Origin: Diaporthe sp. PMI_573
Lineage: Eukaryota; Ascomycota; Sordariomycetes; Diaporthales; Diaporthaceae
DNA length: 64,000 nucleotides
Direction: 5' to 3'
Assembly (NCBI GenBank): GCA_021399435.1
Contig: JAJTUP010000079.1
Span: 62,001-126,000 of the forward strand
A model generated the notes under the pieces. The model was not told the DNA's origin and did not search any database. It worked only from the letters and a program-made list of their open reading frames with translations. Position 1 is the stretch's first letter; each line of letters begins with the position of its first letter. Position numbers and translations under genes: made by a program. This document shows, one piece after another, positions 53,117-62,819 of this stretch.

Positions 53117-56100
53117 TCACTCGGCGCGCCGGCGGTGGCGCTTCGCTGGCACCAACGCAGGCTCAGTATCGCTCCCGTGCGCGTCTTCGTCTTCGTCACG
53201 CGCGTGTTTCGCCGGCACTGGCGCACGCTCGGTCCCGCTCCCTTCCAAGCCCGCGTCTCCGTCCGGCGGTTGCTTTGGGGTGGCAGCGGTGGCGGCGGTG
53301 GCCCAGTCGTAGTCGAGACCCATCAAGCGGCCGTAGTCATCGGTGCCCAGCAGCTCGTTCAGCCTGTCCCGTGCAAGCTGCGGCAGCTTCTCGAGATCCT
53401 CTCGTACACTTTTGCACCTGCGTTCCCGCTGTTCCCGGTGGTTTTCCCATCCCTTTGTGGTTTTGGTGAAGCGAAGTCGAGATTCCCTTTCTTTCGAAGT
53501 CTCGGATCTGAAGTATGCGACACGGCACAGGATCTTTTGACCAATGTGGTCGAAACAGCGCTCCAGATGGATTTTGACATCAATGTAAGCCACACCTCTA
53601 CCCGCATTTATTGTGTATTCCTTGGCTGTACCATCTCTCAAGAAGACGTTCATTTCGGCACACCACTTACATTCGGTCTCTTGGTCACACGTCCCGACTT
53701 CGTCCGGCCGAGCCCAGTTCTGAGGTGGTGGCAGCTCTTCGCCCACGCCCCAGACGATGCAGGCCTTTGCGAGTGACCGAAAGCACGACCGCGCGTCCTG
53801 AGAAAACGTGTCCAGGGAAAGAGCCAGGGATCCCATCAGCGGCGTCAGGTAATATGCCATGTATACTGATGTCTCTCGAGCTTGGGAAACCTGCATCTGG
53901 AGCCTTCGCAACAACCTGGAGGGTGCTTCGCTGTCCTTCCCGCAAGCCTCTGCAAAGTTGTAAAAATCTAGAAATGGCCCGGGTCGAGTGTATCGGTTGC
54001 TCTTGGGTGCGCTTCCAGAGCACGCGACATCGTGGAACTTATCGCCTAGGTAATCCCTGTAGGACTTATAGTCGAAGACAGATATTGCGTCACTGAGAAG
54101 CCTGCTTAGAACTCGGCGCACAAATTCCCCACGGACGCAGTTAGGATCTCGTAATTCTATGAAGAGGTTGGTTACCAAGGCGGTGATGAAGCTCCCAAAT
54201 TCCCGGAAGATGTCAAGAAGGTGCTCAACTGCTTCTTCAAGCTGTTTCCTGTATGTATGCACAGATTTGGTTAGGCACAGAGTCCAGTAGACTTAATTCT
54301 GCTTGGTTTTGCCACTGGGAGCCAGGCATGCTTGCTTACCTCTGGTCCTCAGCTTGTCGGGCTGGGACGTCCAAAATTACTTCGGAGAGACAGTCCACGT
54401 CTGCAAAACTAGGTACTTCGAACGCATCGGCCTTAGCAAGCACGTCAAGCAGCCGGCAGCTATACCATTGCTTCATGTGCTTCATTTTGGCCGGATCCTT
54501 ACGGCCAGAGTTTCCCGCGCAAAACCCGTCGTAAAGTTGAGTGAGGCCACGGTGACAGCGTGCGAGACTGTCCCCTTTCGTGATGGCCGTGGCTACGCTG
54601 CAAGAAAGAACAAACACATTAGCGACGTGATTCGGAAGCTCCGCCGGGATTGCACAAGCCTTACTCGTCTGTGTTTACCCAAGTACCTTGCAGGTTGGCC
54701 AGTCCGCCGAGCGCAAACCAGGACTCGTCGTTCCAAGCCGCCAAAGTTAGCCCCACGGCTTTGCCGAAAAGAGAACGGTCGACAAGTTTTGCAGCAACAA
54801 CTGCGACAACTCCCAGAAGAGCATCCTTTTGGTCAGCTGCGAGCTTGAATCCTACCACGTTGTGGCAGAGCTGAAGAAGGGCCCCTTTTGATGACATAGG
54901 GGTGTCTCGGCTCTCTTTTCCGACCCTCTTGTCTAGCGTTTCCCGCAAATGGGCTGTCAGTTTACAAAAATGCTTCGACGAATATGGTTACCTCATTAGT
55001 GCATGGGCGAGATACTTGTTTAGAACAATCAGCAGCACCTGCAAAAAAAGCAATGTTAGTTTTTACAACTCTTAATGCCGGAACGCTGCCTCGGTACTTG
55101 CCGTATCCAGAAAGGTCTCTTCATATTGTACATCTTTGGCCAACTCCCATTTATGCGTACATGAGAAAGAGTGCCGCCCTCGATCTGCGTAGCTTATTTC
55201 GCGCAGCAGGTTCACGTCAGAGAGCAGTCCAGCAGTTCGTTTAGGCTGGCATAGCGGAATGCCGTCGAGATTGCGGATCTCGCACAAAGCCCGGGATTCC
55301 CTGACACCCCCATCCTCGACTTCACGTTTCATTCGCACCTGGTCAAGCAAGAGGGAAAGTTTTCCGTCCTTCGCACACCCTTTGCGGACACAAAGAGCGC
55401 GCTGGTAGTCGCGTCCTCGCAAGTTAGCCAAATCTACAGATCCCGGGGTGTACCGATGCTGGAGAGGGTAGATGAGAAATTTGGGCCCATCCTGCAGCTC
55501 ATGCCATACTTGCAGGGCTTTCGCAACGCGTGCTGTCTGAGCATCCATCGCCGAAGCCGACGGCTTGTAGGAACATCCGGCGTTGTTGATGAGCTTGTAC
55601 TCGAGGACCCACTGGTAGCCTGTTTGGATTTCATCCATCTTCGCGTCTGTGAGCCGCCAGATTTGCGAACATCAAGTCCTAGCCAGAGAGTGTGACTTAC
55701 CCCGTAAAGAACGTCTGGAAGCCAAGCGATGTGAGAGCAAGAGAATGCCGAAGTATCCGCGGAAGAAAGATTAATGGTCATTTTCCCGTGTCGAAAGTGC
55801 GCGGTGCCGCCCGTATGCGGCGAAGGGAGACAGATGACAAGCCAGCCAAACATGCCCTCCATATCCACGGTGCTGTTTATGACCGTAAGCCGTACAAATC
55901 GCGTCACGTGCCAGATCCTGACTGACCCTGCTTGCGCCTTGACTGTGGCTCCGCGCCCGTACAAAAGGCTCCTAGATAGCTTGGCTCTAATACCGGGCTT
56001 TCCGTCGGCACCTGGCACCCCTATCTCCCAAGCGGCACGCTTGGCAACTCGGTCGACAAATCCAGGCCAGGCGGGGTTTTGGATCGTGATATTCTCCGCG

Positions 56101-56369
56101 TCAATGACTGAAACCGCATCATCGATCGCCGTCTCTACACTGGCGTCAGAGAGTGCCTCGAGGGCTCGCGCGTCTTCTGCCCTGAGTGGCAGGGACATGA
56201 CTTCGCACCCGCGCACCGAGATGCAGGGGTTTGGGTATTCCTCAATGATCCCGCCAGTCGCGAAATTGCCTGCCCCCTCAACTTGGTCGATGCTCTCAAG
56301 CAGCCACTCTCGGAGACTTTCCAAGTTGCCAATTCCCGCCTCGCTCGATCTATCTACCAGATCGCTCAT
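53117..56369 (-). CDS. Large Fe(II)/2-oxoglutarate oxygenase-fold protein, probable pseudoenzyme
   Basis: Model: 56369-55927, 55872-55701, 55638-55098, 54953-54665, 54597-54340, 54248-53117; about 944 aa, with start MSDLVDRSSEAG. The fold is recognised by LLYGRGATVKAQAG|TVDMEGMFGWLVICLPSPHTGG (split by the first intron) and LPDVLYGMDEIQTGYQWVLEYKL. In active relatives these positions carry an H-x-D pair and a later His; here they appear as Q-x-G and Tyr. The long C-terminal half (about 560 aa) has helical repeats without a known domain and ends in a charged, basic tail with a duplicated AP/LVPAKR motif. The third listed intron (54954-55097) contains a 47-bp possible exon with GC-AG/GT-AG borders, but including it breaks the frame. 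The first intron (54 bp, in frame, no stop) could be retained. Function unknown. Confidence 0.7.
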
Positions 56370-56424
56370 CTCGGAAAGGAAATGCGGGCCGCAGTTTGTG
56401 GAAGGATGTCGTGGGGGCAACTAG

Positions 56425-57640
56425 AAGCTGCGTGGTTGGAGAATGATAGATTAAGAGAAAAGAGAAAAGATAAAGTATGAGCGTGGGAAGATTTCAGGAG
56501 TGTTGTAGCATGGTGGGTTTTGTAGTTACCACATGTCCCAGCCCATGAAATCGCGTAGGCGTCTTAGTGTTACCACTAAACGCGCTGACACTAACACAAG
56601 GTGCTGGCAGGGGCCAGCCCTGCCACAGGCATGGACCTAAAAAACGACGGTCAAACTCATGTCTACAAAAAAAAACACTGATACAAGAGGTGGAGCAAAA
56701 AGTCCAGGGGTCCTGCCAAGACCCGCCAGCACCATGGAGTTTCTATATTGATTGGTTGCGCCCTGATTGTCTTTAATCACCGCGGGCTAGTAACATTAAT
56801 CAAAACTTCAACTTGAATTATCTCTATGAATATAAGCGCAAAAGCTTAACTACTAGGCTCATTAAATAGAGGAAAATCTATGGATCAGTTTGATAAATAA
56901 TGCACCCTAAAAGCTCGAGCATTATTTTCTAGTTATTTTTCTCTATGCTTTCCCGGACAGGGTAGTAGACCATTCTAAAAGAATGGCATATGTCAGATGT
57001 GACGGGTGCTTTGGGTTAGGTGCCTGAGGCATCAATGGTTGAATCATGACAAAACCAACCCCCCTTACGGGCGGGGTCCCACCAAGGAACCAAGACAAGA
57101 CATCATCACAATACACCCAGTTACCACCCCATCAATTGGACCATAATTACACGTCCCATATACCTAAAAGGGTGATAATCTGACAGCATATGTTAATCTT
57201 GCATCGTTTAGTGTCCGCTTTACTACTTTTTGTAAACAAGGATTCTTAAATTAGGAAATGGAGCAGTGGCAGTGTATAGATGGAAAGGTCCTCGGTCCTC
57301 AGCCTCCTGTGAGTGCATGCTACCTCAACCATTATTCCCATTCTCTAAATCTTTTTTTTGATTCTGGTTCCTTTGAATATCAGTCCTATCATCCGTTTCC
57401 ACCACCCGTACCTCCGGAATCATAAAACGGATTATGCGGCTCTTCTCTGTCAGGTCGATAGTAAGTCGCCGCATAGCGCGTAAAAAGGATCTATCGCCAG
57501 AGGCTTTGTCATGTCAGAATTCGGTCTGCCCACAAGAGGGAGAATGTTGCCGCCAACGCGCAGCTTTTCCTTGTCCACCTGCACTTCCTCTAAGGCCATC
57601 GCATGCTGCATATTGTATATACCACACTAAGACAGCGCAT
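56425..57640. other. Intergenic, AT-rich
   Basis: No gene seen. It includes the promoter of the leftward oxygenase-fold gene and of the rightward small basic protein. Several A/T runs occur around 56780-57000 and 57180-57260. Confidence 0.5.
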
Positions 57641-57646
57641 ACTGCA

Positions 57647-58083
57647 ATGATGAACCGCTCGATTAAAGCTGCAACCCCGGGTACCTCTTTGGGACGCAAT
57701 CATGGGCTGAAGGTTGAGCAACGTGATTCTGTGATCGCAAGTAAGCAACCTGGCTTGGATGACGACAGCGCCGACAGCAATGATGAAGAGCTTCCTGCCT
57801 TCGGTTCGGATGAGTTCATGAAGCTTGCCCACCTCTGGTGCGAGAGTATGTGTCTTCTCTCCACCACGGTACCTCTATTCCCACTGCGTTCTTTGCTTAT
57901 CGGGAAGCAGTTCACCGGCCGCAGAAGGCTAAGAAGCTGAAATTCCAACGACCCAGACTGAGACGATCGCCACGCATCAAGATAAAGGTCAGGAATGGTA
58001 AGATTCGAGCACCAAAGGGCGTGCGACGTTCGGCTCGTATCACGGCTAGGATGAAATCCCGAGACGTTTACAGAGTGATCTGA
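57647..58083 (+). CDS. Small arginine/lysine-rich protein
   Basis: Exon 1 57647-57845, intron 57846-57907 (62 bp; GTATGT donor, AAG acceptor), exon 2 57908-58083: 124 aa. The first half has an acidic patch (DDDSADSNDEELPAFGSD) and a short helix (EFMKLAHLWCE). The second half is strongly basic: KAKKLKFQRPRLRRSPRIKI, then GVRRSARITARMKSRD. The repeated 'R-R-S-x-R-I' pattern suggests nucleic-acid or chromatin binding, or nuclear import. I do not recognise a family. The spliced frame supports a real gene; no transposon feature touches it. Confidence 0.5.
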
Positions 58084-58089
58084 GGACCT

Positions 58090-58630
58090 GATAATGGTTA
58101 ATATTCCTGAGGTTTGGAGAACATCGTGTGCAGCTCGCGAGTCTCTCTCCTCAACAAGTAGGAAACCAGGAGATTTCATCGTTGATACAGAATGCCTCTA
58201 TTCTTACTACCTTAACTCTTATTTATTAAGCTAGCTTCTAAGCTCCGCTTCTTCACTTGAGTAATTATCGTTTCTCAACTAGGAATGCAAAATCCTATTA
58301 GCTTTATTTTGCATAAGCGTTACTTTCCCTGATAATGTACATTCTCTCTCAATCTTGTCCGAGATTCGGTGCATTGGCTATAAGGCGACCCCCGTATTTC
58401 CGTTTGCCGTTGCGCAGCTGTGCAGAGGCGCTGTCACTTGTGAATGATATCTCAAAGCGGAAAATTGCATGTCATTGCATGGCGCATGCGTGAGGCCTAC
58501 CTTCACAAGCCATCAGCTTTGAGCCAATCAAGTGTTGCCAGGGCAATCCGGGCTGATGTAGTCGGCCTATCGGTATTTCTGTGCTCCAATCACGTTTGAT
58601 CTTGGAGCCTTCGGGGGTTTGACGAAGACT
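58090..58630. other. Intergenic
   Basis: No gene seen; promoter of the next ORF presumably at its right end. Confidence 0.5.
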
Positions 58631-58635
58631 GGCGA

Positions 58636-59487
58636 ATGGTCAACCTTCGACCACAAGCTGCACAACGGTGCCGGTGCGGTTCCAGGTTTAAGTCTCAGTC
58701 GCTTGGGAGATCAAGGTCGACCTCACCTCCACGGTCAATTGTACCGCTAGACCAGGAACTTTGGCCTCGACAGCTTTGGCCCCACAATCACAAGAACATC
58801 CAACACGCCCGTGCCTGGACAAAAGTGTTTAGGCGATTTGAATGGCTTGATACCGCAGTGCGGCTCCACGGACATCCGGTCTTAATCGGAGAAGGGGTGA
58901 AACGCCTTTACGATGGATCATACGCAGAGGAGCCCATATATCTCTTCTTACTTAGCCTTTGCTGGCATGGAGACCTTCAATATGAGAAGCCAGATGTTCT
59001 GGACTCTCTCCAAGAGCATCAATATGATCGGGATCGACACGAGGCCCGTATATTAGGCACAAATATCACTATTAATGTTTGTGATGGAATTGGAGGCTCC
59101 TGTGCTGCTAATCAAGGGGTTCGAGATTTTGCAACAATTCATCACTTGAGCTGGAGTTCTTTTGACACAAGAGATCCGGCAGTCCTCTATTACGGCGATT
59201 GCGCTGTCCCAAAGGTCTCCGATATACAAAGAAGATCCAAGTCTATACTTGTCGAATTTGATCCAGCCATACGACCGGGCGGAAGCAAAAATTGGCATAT
59301 TTCCAGCAGCGGAATAACGCTTCACCGTGGCTATATTCGGACAGGGAGACGGGAACGTGTTTTAGAACCATTCCGTGAAAAGGACCTCGTTAAAAAATTT
59401 GGTGCACCGAGGGACTTTGACCCAAAATTCCACTCATCTGACAATTTTCCGGAACACAGAACGGCAAGGTCTACGGTCTGGATTTGA
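58636..59487 (+). CDS. Hypothetical protein, 283 aa
   Basis: An ATG-started, uninterrupted frame with globular composition. The N-terminus is basic and Ser/Arg-rich (RSRSTSPPRS, an SR-like patch), then a mixed alpha/beta body with ARAWTKVFRRFEWLDTAVRL, YLFLLSLCWHGDLQYEKPD and SWSSFDTRDPAVLYYGD. No signal peptide, membrane span, cysteine pattern or catalytic motif stands out. The gene has no recognised partner, though it lies with other host-like genes at the right of the window. It may be a lineage-specific protein; its length and codon regularity make a real gene likely. Confidence 0.55.
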   Translation: MVNLRPQAAQRCRCGSRFKSQSLGRSRSTSPPRSIVPLDQELWPRQLWPHNHKNIQHARAWTKVFRRFEWLDTAVRLHGHPVLIGEGVKRLYDGSYAEEPIYLFLLSLCWHGDLQYEKPDVLDSLQEHQYDRDRHEARILGTNITINVCDGIGGSCAANQGVRDFATIHHLSWSSFDTRDPAVLYYGDCAVPKVSDIQRRSKSILVEFDPAIRPGGSKNWHISSSGITLHRGYIRTGRRERVLEPFREKDLVKKFGAPRDFDPKFHSSDNFPEHRTARSTVWI

Positions 59488-59489
59488 AT

Positions 59490-61600
59490 GTATAATTAGA
59501 AGGCCTGCTAGCGAAAGGTGTAAGATTCTATGCGAGTTGATTTTCTGCATGTCAAAGTCCTTGCTAAGGAGGATAAGGGTGTGAGTATAACTTATGCTTG
59601 ATAAGCGATTCTGTATGTACTGCAGAGATCCGCTGAAGGTGTAGACACTAGATAGACACACTCTTTTCTGCGTTGTTTTCTATTCCCAATATGTACAGTA
59701 GTTGAATTAACTATAACTACAAATGTGTTGGGCCAATTTCTCTCGACACTCGTCTCTTCCTCGGCGGTGTTCTTTGTTACTCTGGCGGATTGATAACTAC
59801 CTAAACTACCTGATTCTCTTTCCCTTAATTCGAAAGGACACCCTTTTATGACGAAAGCTGAGAACGGTTGCTGATTCCTGTCGTTCTTGTTGCTTGGGTG
59901 AGCTCAGGATCTATGGCGAAATCGGGGGCGAGGGAGGTCGCTGTGGGTTGGCTTGCTTGGTTTCGTTGGCAGCTGCATGTTGAAAGGCTGGAAGTGCTCT
60001 AATACCTGCCGAATGCTCTCAATGGCTTGAAGAGGAATACTTACCTGGCATGATGTGTCTCTCCCTACACCCATAAGAATGGTGGTCGCGCCCCTCGACA
60101 CTAAGAAAATCGGGAGCCTTAATCAATAGTCATCAAGTGGCTGAGATACTGCGCTCAAATCTTTTACAATTCGCAAAGATTCACAAGCTGCAATGAAGCC
60201 AGTCGTGAGTGTCTACATTCCTCAAGGTAGAAATATTAGCCGACATTCCAACTGATCTGTATGCTCTGGCGTAAGGCGACACTCATTAGAGAGATGACAT
60301 GTGAGGACAAACGGGCTAAAAGATCCTAGATCAACAGGCCGGGAGGGAGCAGTCGATGGAGACAAAATGCATCTTAGATGAAGCATGTGGATGTTAACAA
60401 GAGTCCAGGCTACGGTAAAATTACCTCAATTCTATAAATTGAAGGAGCAGAAACCGGTACTTCAGATCAGGTAGACTCGCAGACACAAACGCAAATTTAC
60501 CGTCCATGTCGATAACTGTTGGAATAGCACTCTGAGGGACCGTACGTAATCACCTGACCCAGCTGGCTGACTAAGTCAGCCAGGTACCGCACGGAGGGTT
60601 CTTACACCCATCGTGCGGCTTCCCCCTTGTTTCATACTTCTAGATAACAGACACGAATACAGACCCGATTGCACAACGCGCCATATGGCAAAGCCCATTC
60701 AACAATAACAGCTCCAAGCCCTGCGGCAGGTCGCACCTCATCCCTACCAACTTTCTACTACATCAACAGCCCGAACTTCATAGCCAATCTCATATGCGAC
60801 GTGTTACACAATTTCCCTCTGTTGTAAAAAATGTAACAAACTGCGATATGACCGCTTCTGCAGCTCAAGATGCCTCCCGTAACTCAGTTGTTCTTCTAGA
60901 ATCTGTCGAGGTACTGCGTAAAGCGCATCTACTCGTAAATAAACTTATTGTACCTAGTGGATCGTCGCAAAGTCTCAGCTGCATACCGGAGCCAGCGGCG
61001 CGATTGGGTTGGATTTGACATGTCGAATGATCCAAGTGAGAGACCTGCTTGAACCTAGGAAAGTCGACATTCCGAGCTCTCGTCATCGCTCATAAGACGG
61101 GAAGTTGCAAAAGTACAGCACCCCTGACCAATGGTATTTGTCCCGCGCCTTACGCCAAAGTCCCAATGTCCTTATAGTCTGTATTTTTTGGAAGTACTTT
61201 AGTTGGATAGAAGTATATATCCACTTTACTTTGGGTACAAAAGCGTAAAAATTCAATATATACGTTCGAAAGCACTACAGTATGTATAGACTCGGTAGTC
61301 TTACTGTACTGTAGAAATTCATATTGTGTATTGTAAGAACTTTCGAAGTACTGTACGTAAACGAATGTAGAACTTGCTCACAATGCATTTGAACATTGTT
61401 TAGTCCTACGGCGGCAGGAAGTCCGTCACAGGTGAATATTCGAGCACGCTACATGGTTGTGACATAAAAGCAAAGAAATGCTCACAAGTTGTTGACGCTC
61501 TCCCTGTTACTTATATTGCCAGATACTCAGTCCCCCCTACAAATCCTTTTCGCAAATTCAACTGCAGGAATACCGCCAGTACAGTACATCTGGAAGAGCC
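59490..61600. other. Long gene-poor region
   Basis: No supported gene. It holds the hairpin pair at 60563-60618 and an AT-rich stretch with TACTGTA-type words at 61180-61400. A short frame at 60794-61018 has no domain. Confidence 0.45.
60563..60618. other. Two adjacent hairpins
   Basis: CTGGCTGAC-TAA-GTCAGCCAG (60563-60583) is a perfect 9-bp stem. Four bases later CCGCACG ... CGTGCGG (60587-60618) forms a second stem with an inner GGGT/ACCC stem. Two consecutive perfect stems are unlikely by chance, but I cannot tell whether they act in DNA or RNA. Confidence 0.6.
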
Positions 61601-61606
61601 AGCTCG

Positions 61607-62523
61607 ATGGATCCTCTTCCTATGCCTCCCAACCATGTTGTCGAAAACCAAGATCACGATGGCTTGCTGCGCTTGGCCCAGTGCAATAATTCGATACCTA
61701 TGATGGATATTTGCTTCCCCTCAGCTGAAAAAGTCTGTCTTTCGGGGCGGGAAGCGGACGTGAATCTCTTCTTGACCCCAGTTCTTCACTTCATGCAAGA
61801 TACAAAGCAGGCAATTGACTATTGCGCGCCAACTCAGCTTTCATATGAAAACATTAGCAACGCTGTTTCGTCACTTCCTCGTGATTCAGTAAGCTCGGAT
61901 CGGTATATAGTTATTCTGCAGTGGCTGACAGACGACAGGTACAACCGCCGTTTCTCGGCTCCACACCGTCTCAATCGAATGAATTTCGCTTGCAGACCGG
62001 CACCTCCTTCAGATCCCCTATCACGCGACGGCCGGCGGCCAACCGCCGCCGGATCAGAACATCCAGGAACCGCGGCAGTGCAAAAGCAGCCACAAATATG
62101 CCCGAGATTTCTATGCCGCTTAGCGAGTTGGTCAAAGGTTCAAATTCGTCCATGGTTGACATTGAATTATATGTGCACCGTCCAGAAGGCGAGAGAAAAG
62201 ACGAACTCAAGAACAGCAAGACCCGAAACAAAATTAAACGACCCCTGAACGCCTTCATGTTGTATCGCAAGGTATATCAGAGGCACGCTGAGGATCATTA
62301 CACGATAAATGACCACAGGCTCGTATCGAAAATCTGCGGCGCTAGTTGGGCGCTGGAGCCTGAACATATCCGGACAAGGTATCACCAGTGGGCCGATGTT
62401 GAACGTACTAACCACTCGAAGACATGGCCTGAATACAAATTCTCCCCTGCGAAGCCCAAGAGTGCAAAAGAAGAAAGGAGTAATGGAACCAATCCTCAGT
62501 TCATCGATACCATGGCCGAATGA
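61607..62523 (+). CDS. HMG-box transcription factor of the mating-type (MATA/Ste11) class
   Basis: Exon 1 61607-61888, intron 61889-61938 (50 bp; GTAAGC donor, GGCTGACAG branch), exon 2 61939-62523: 288 aa. The HMG box lies at about residues 200-275: KIKRPLNAFMLYRKVYQRHA, then HRLVSKICGASWALEP, RYHQWADVERTNHSK and WPEYKFSPAK. The 'RPxNAFxLYR ... W ... Y' core is the MATA-type box found in MAT1-2 proteins and Ste11-like regulators of sexual development. The N-terminal 95 residues carry no known domain and argue against a simple MAT1-2-1 gene; no MAT1-1 alpha-box gene, APN2 or SLA2 is seen in the window, so this is not an obvious mating-type locus. It is likely a nuclear DNA-bending regulator. 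Confidence 0.8.
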
Positions 62524-62561
62524 GAGTGTTGAGGGCCGGGATATGGGTTGGGGTGGCAGCT

Positions 62562-62753
62562 CTATGACTTAGAACCCGGACACAGCCCAAGAAATTGACA
62601 AATGATAAGGAGGAGTTCTGGTGGGAGCAAGTAAAGTAAGCATTTGGCATGGGGCGAAATCTTCCTCCTAATCACGGTTAAGTTGCGAGCTTTTTGGTTG
62701 ATTTTTACGGCGCCCAGAGGGCGAGGACGAGGAGTAAGAAGGAGGCGCGTCAT
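62562..62753 (-). pseudogene. Partial copy of an F-box gene start
   Basis: The minus strand encodes LLYLLPPELLLIICQFLGLC near the end of a 63-codon frame, an F-box-like LPPELLLxI motif. The 20-base word ACAGCCCAAGAAATTGACAA (62582-62601) is found again at the extreme right edge of the window, within the gene listed next. The copy stops soon after, so it is a truncated duplicate of the F-box head. Confidence 0.55.
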
Positions 62754-62819
62754 CCATGAGCACTTGGTCTGTAGCAGCAGTCACCATTCTCACGACGGTT
62801 GTGATTTCATTCTTTCACA

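Noticed and set aside
61607..62523. Complete mating-type locus
   Set aside because: Only an HMG-box gene is present; no alpha-box gene, APN2 or SLA2 is recognisable.
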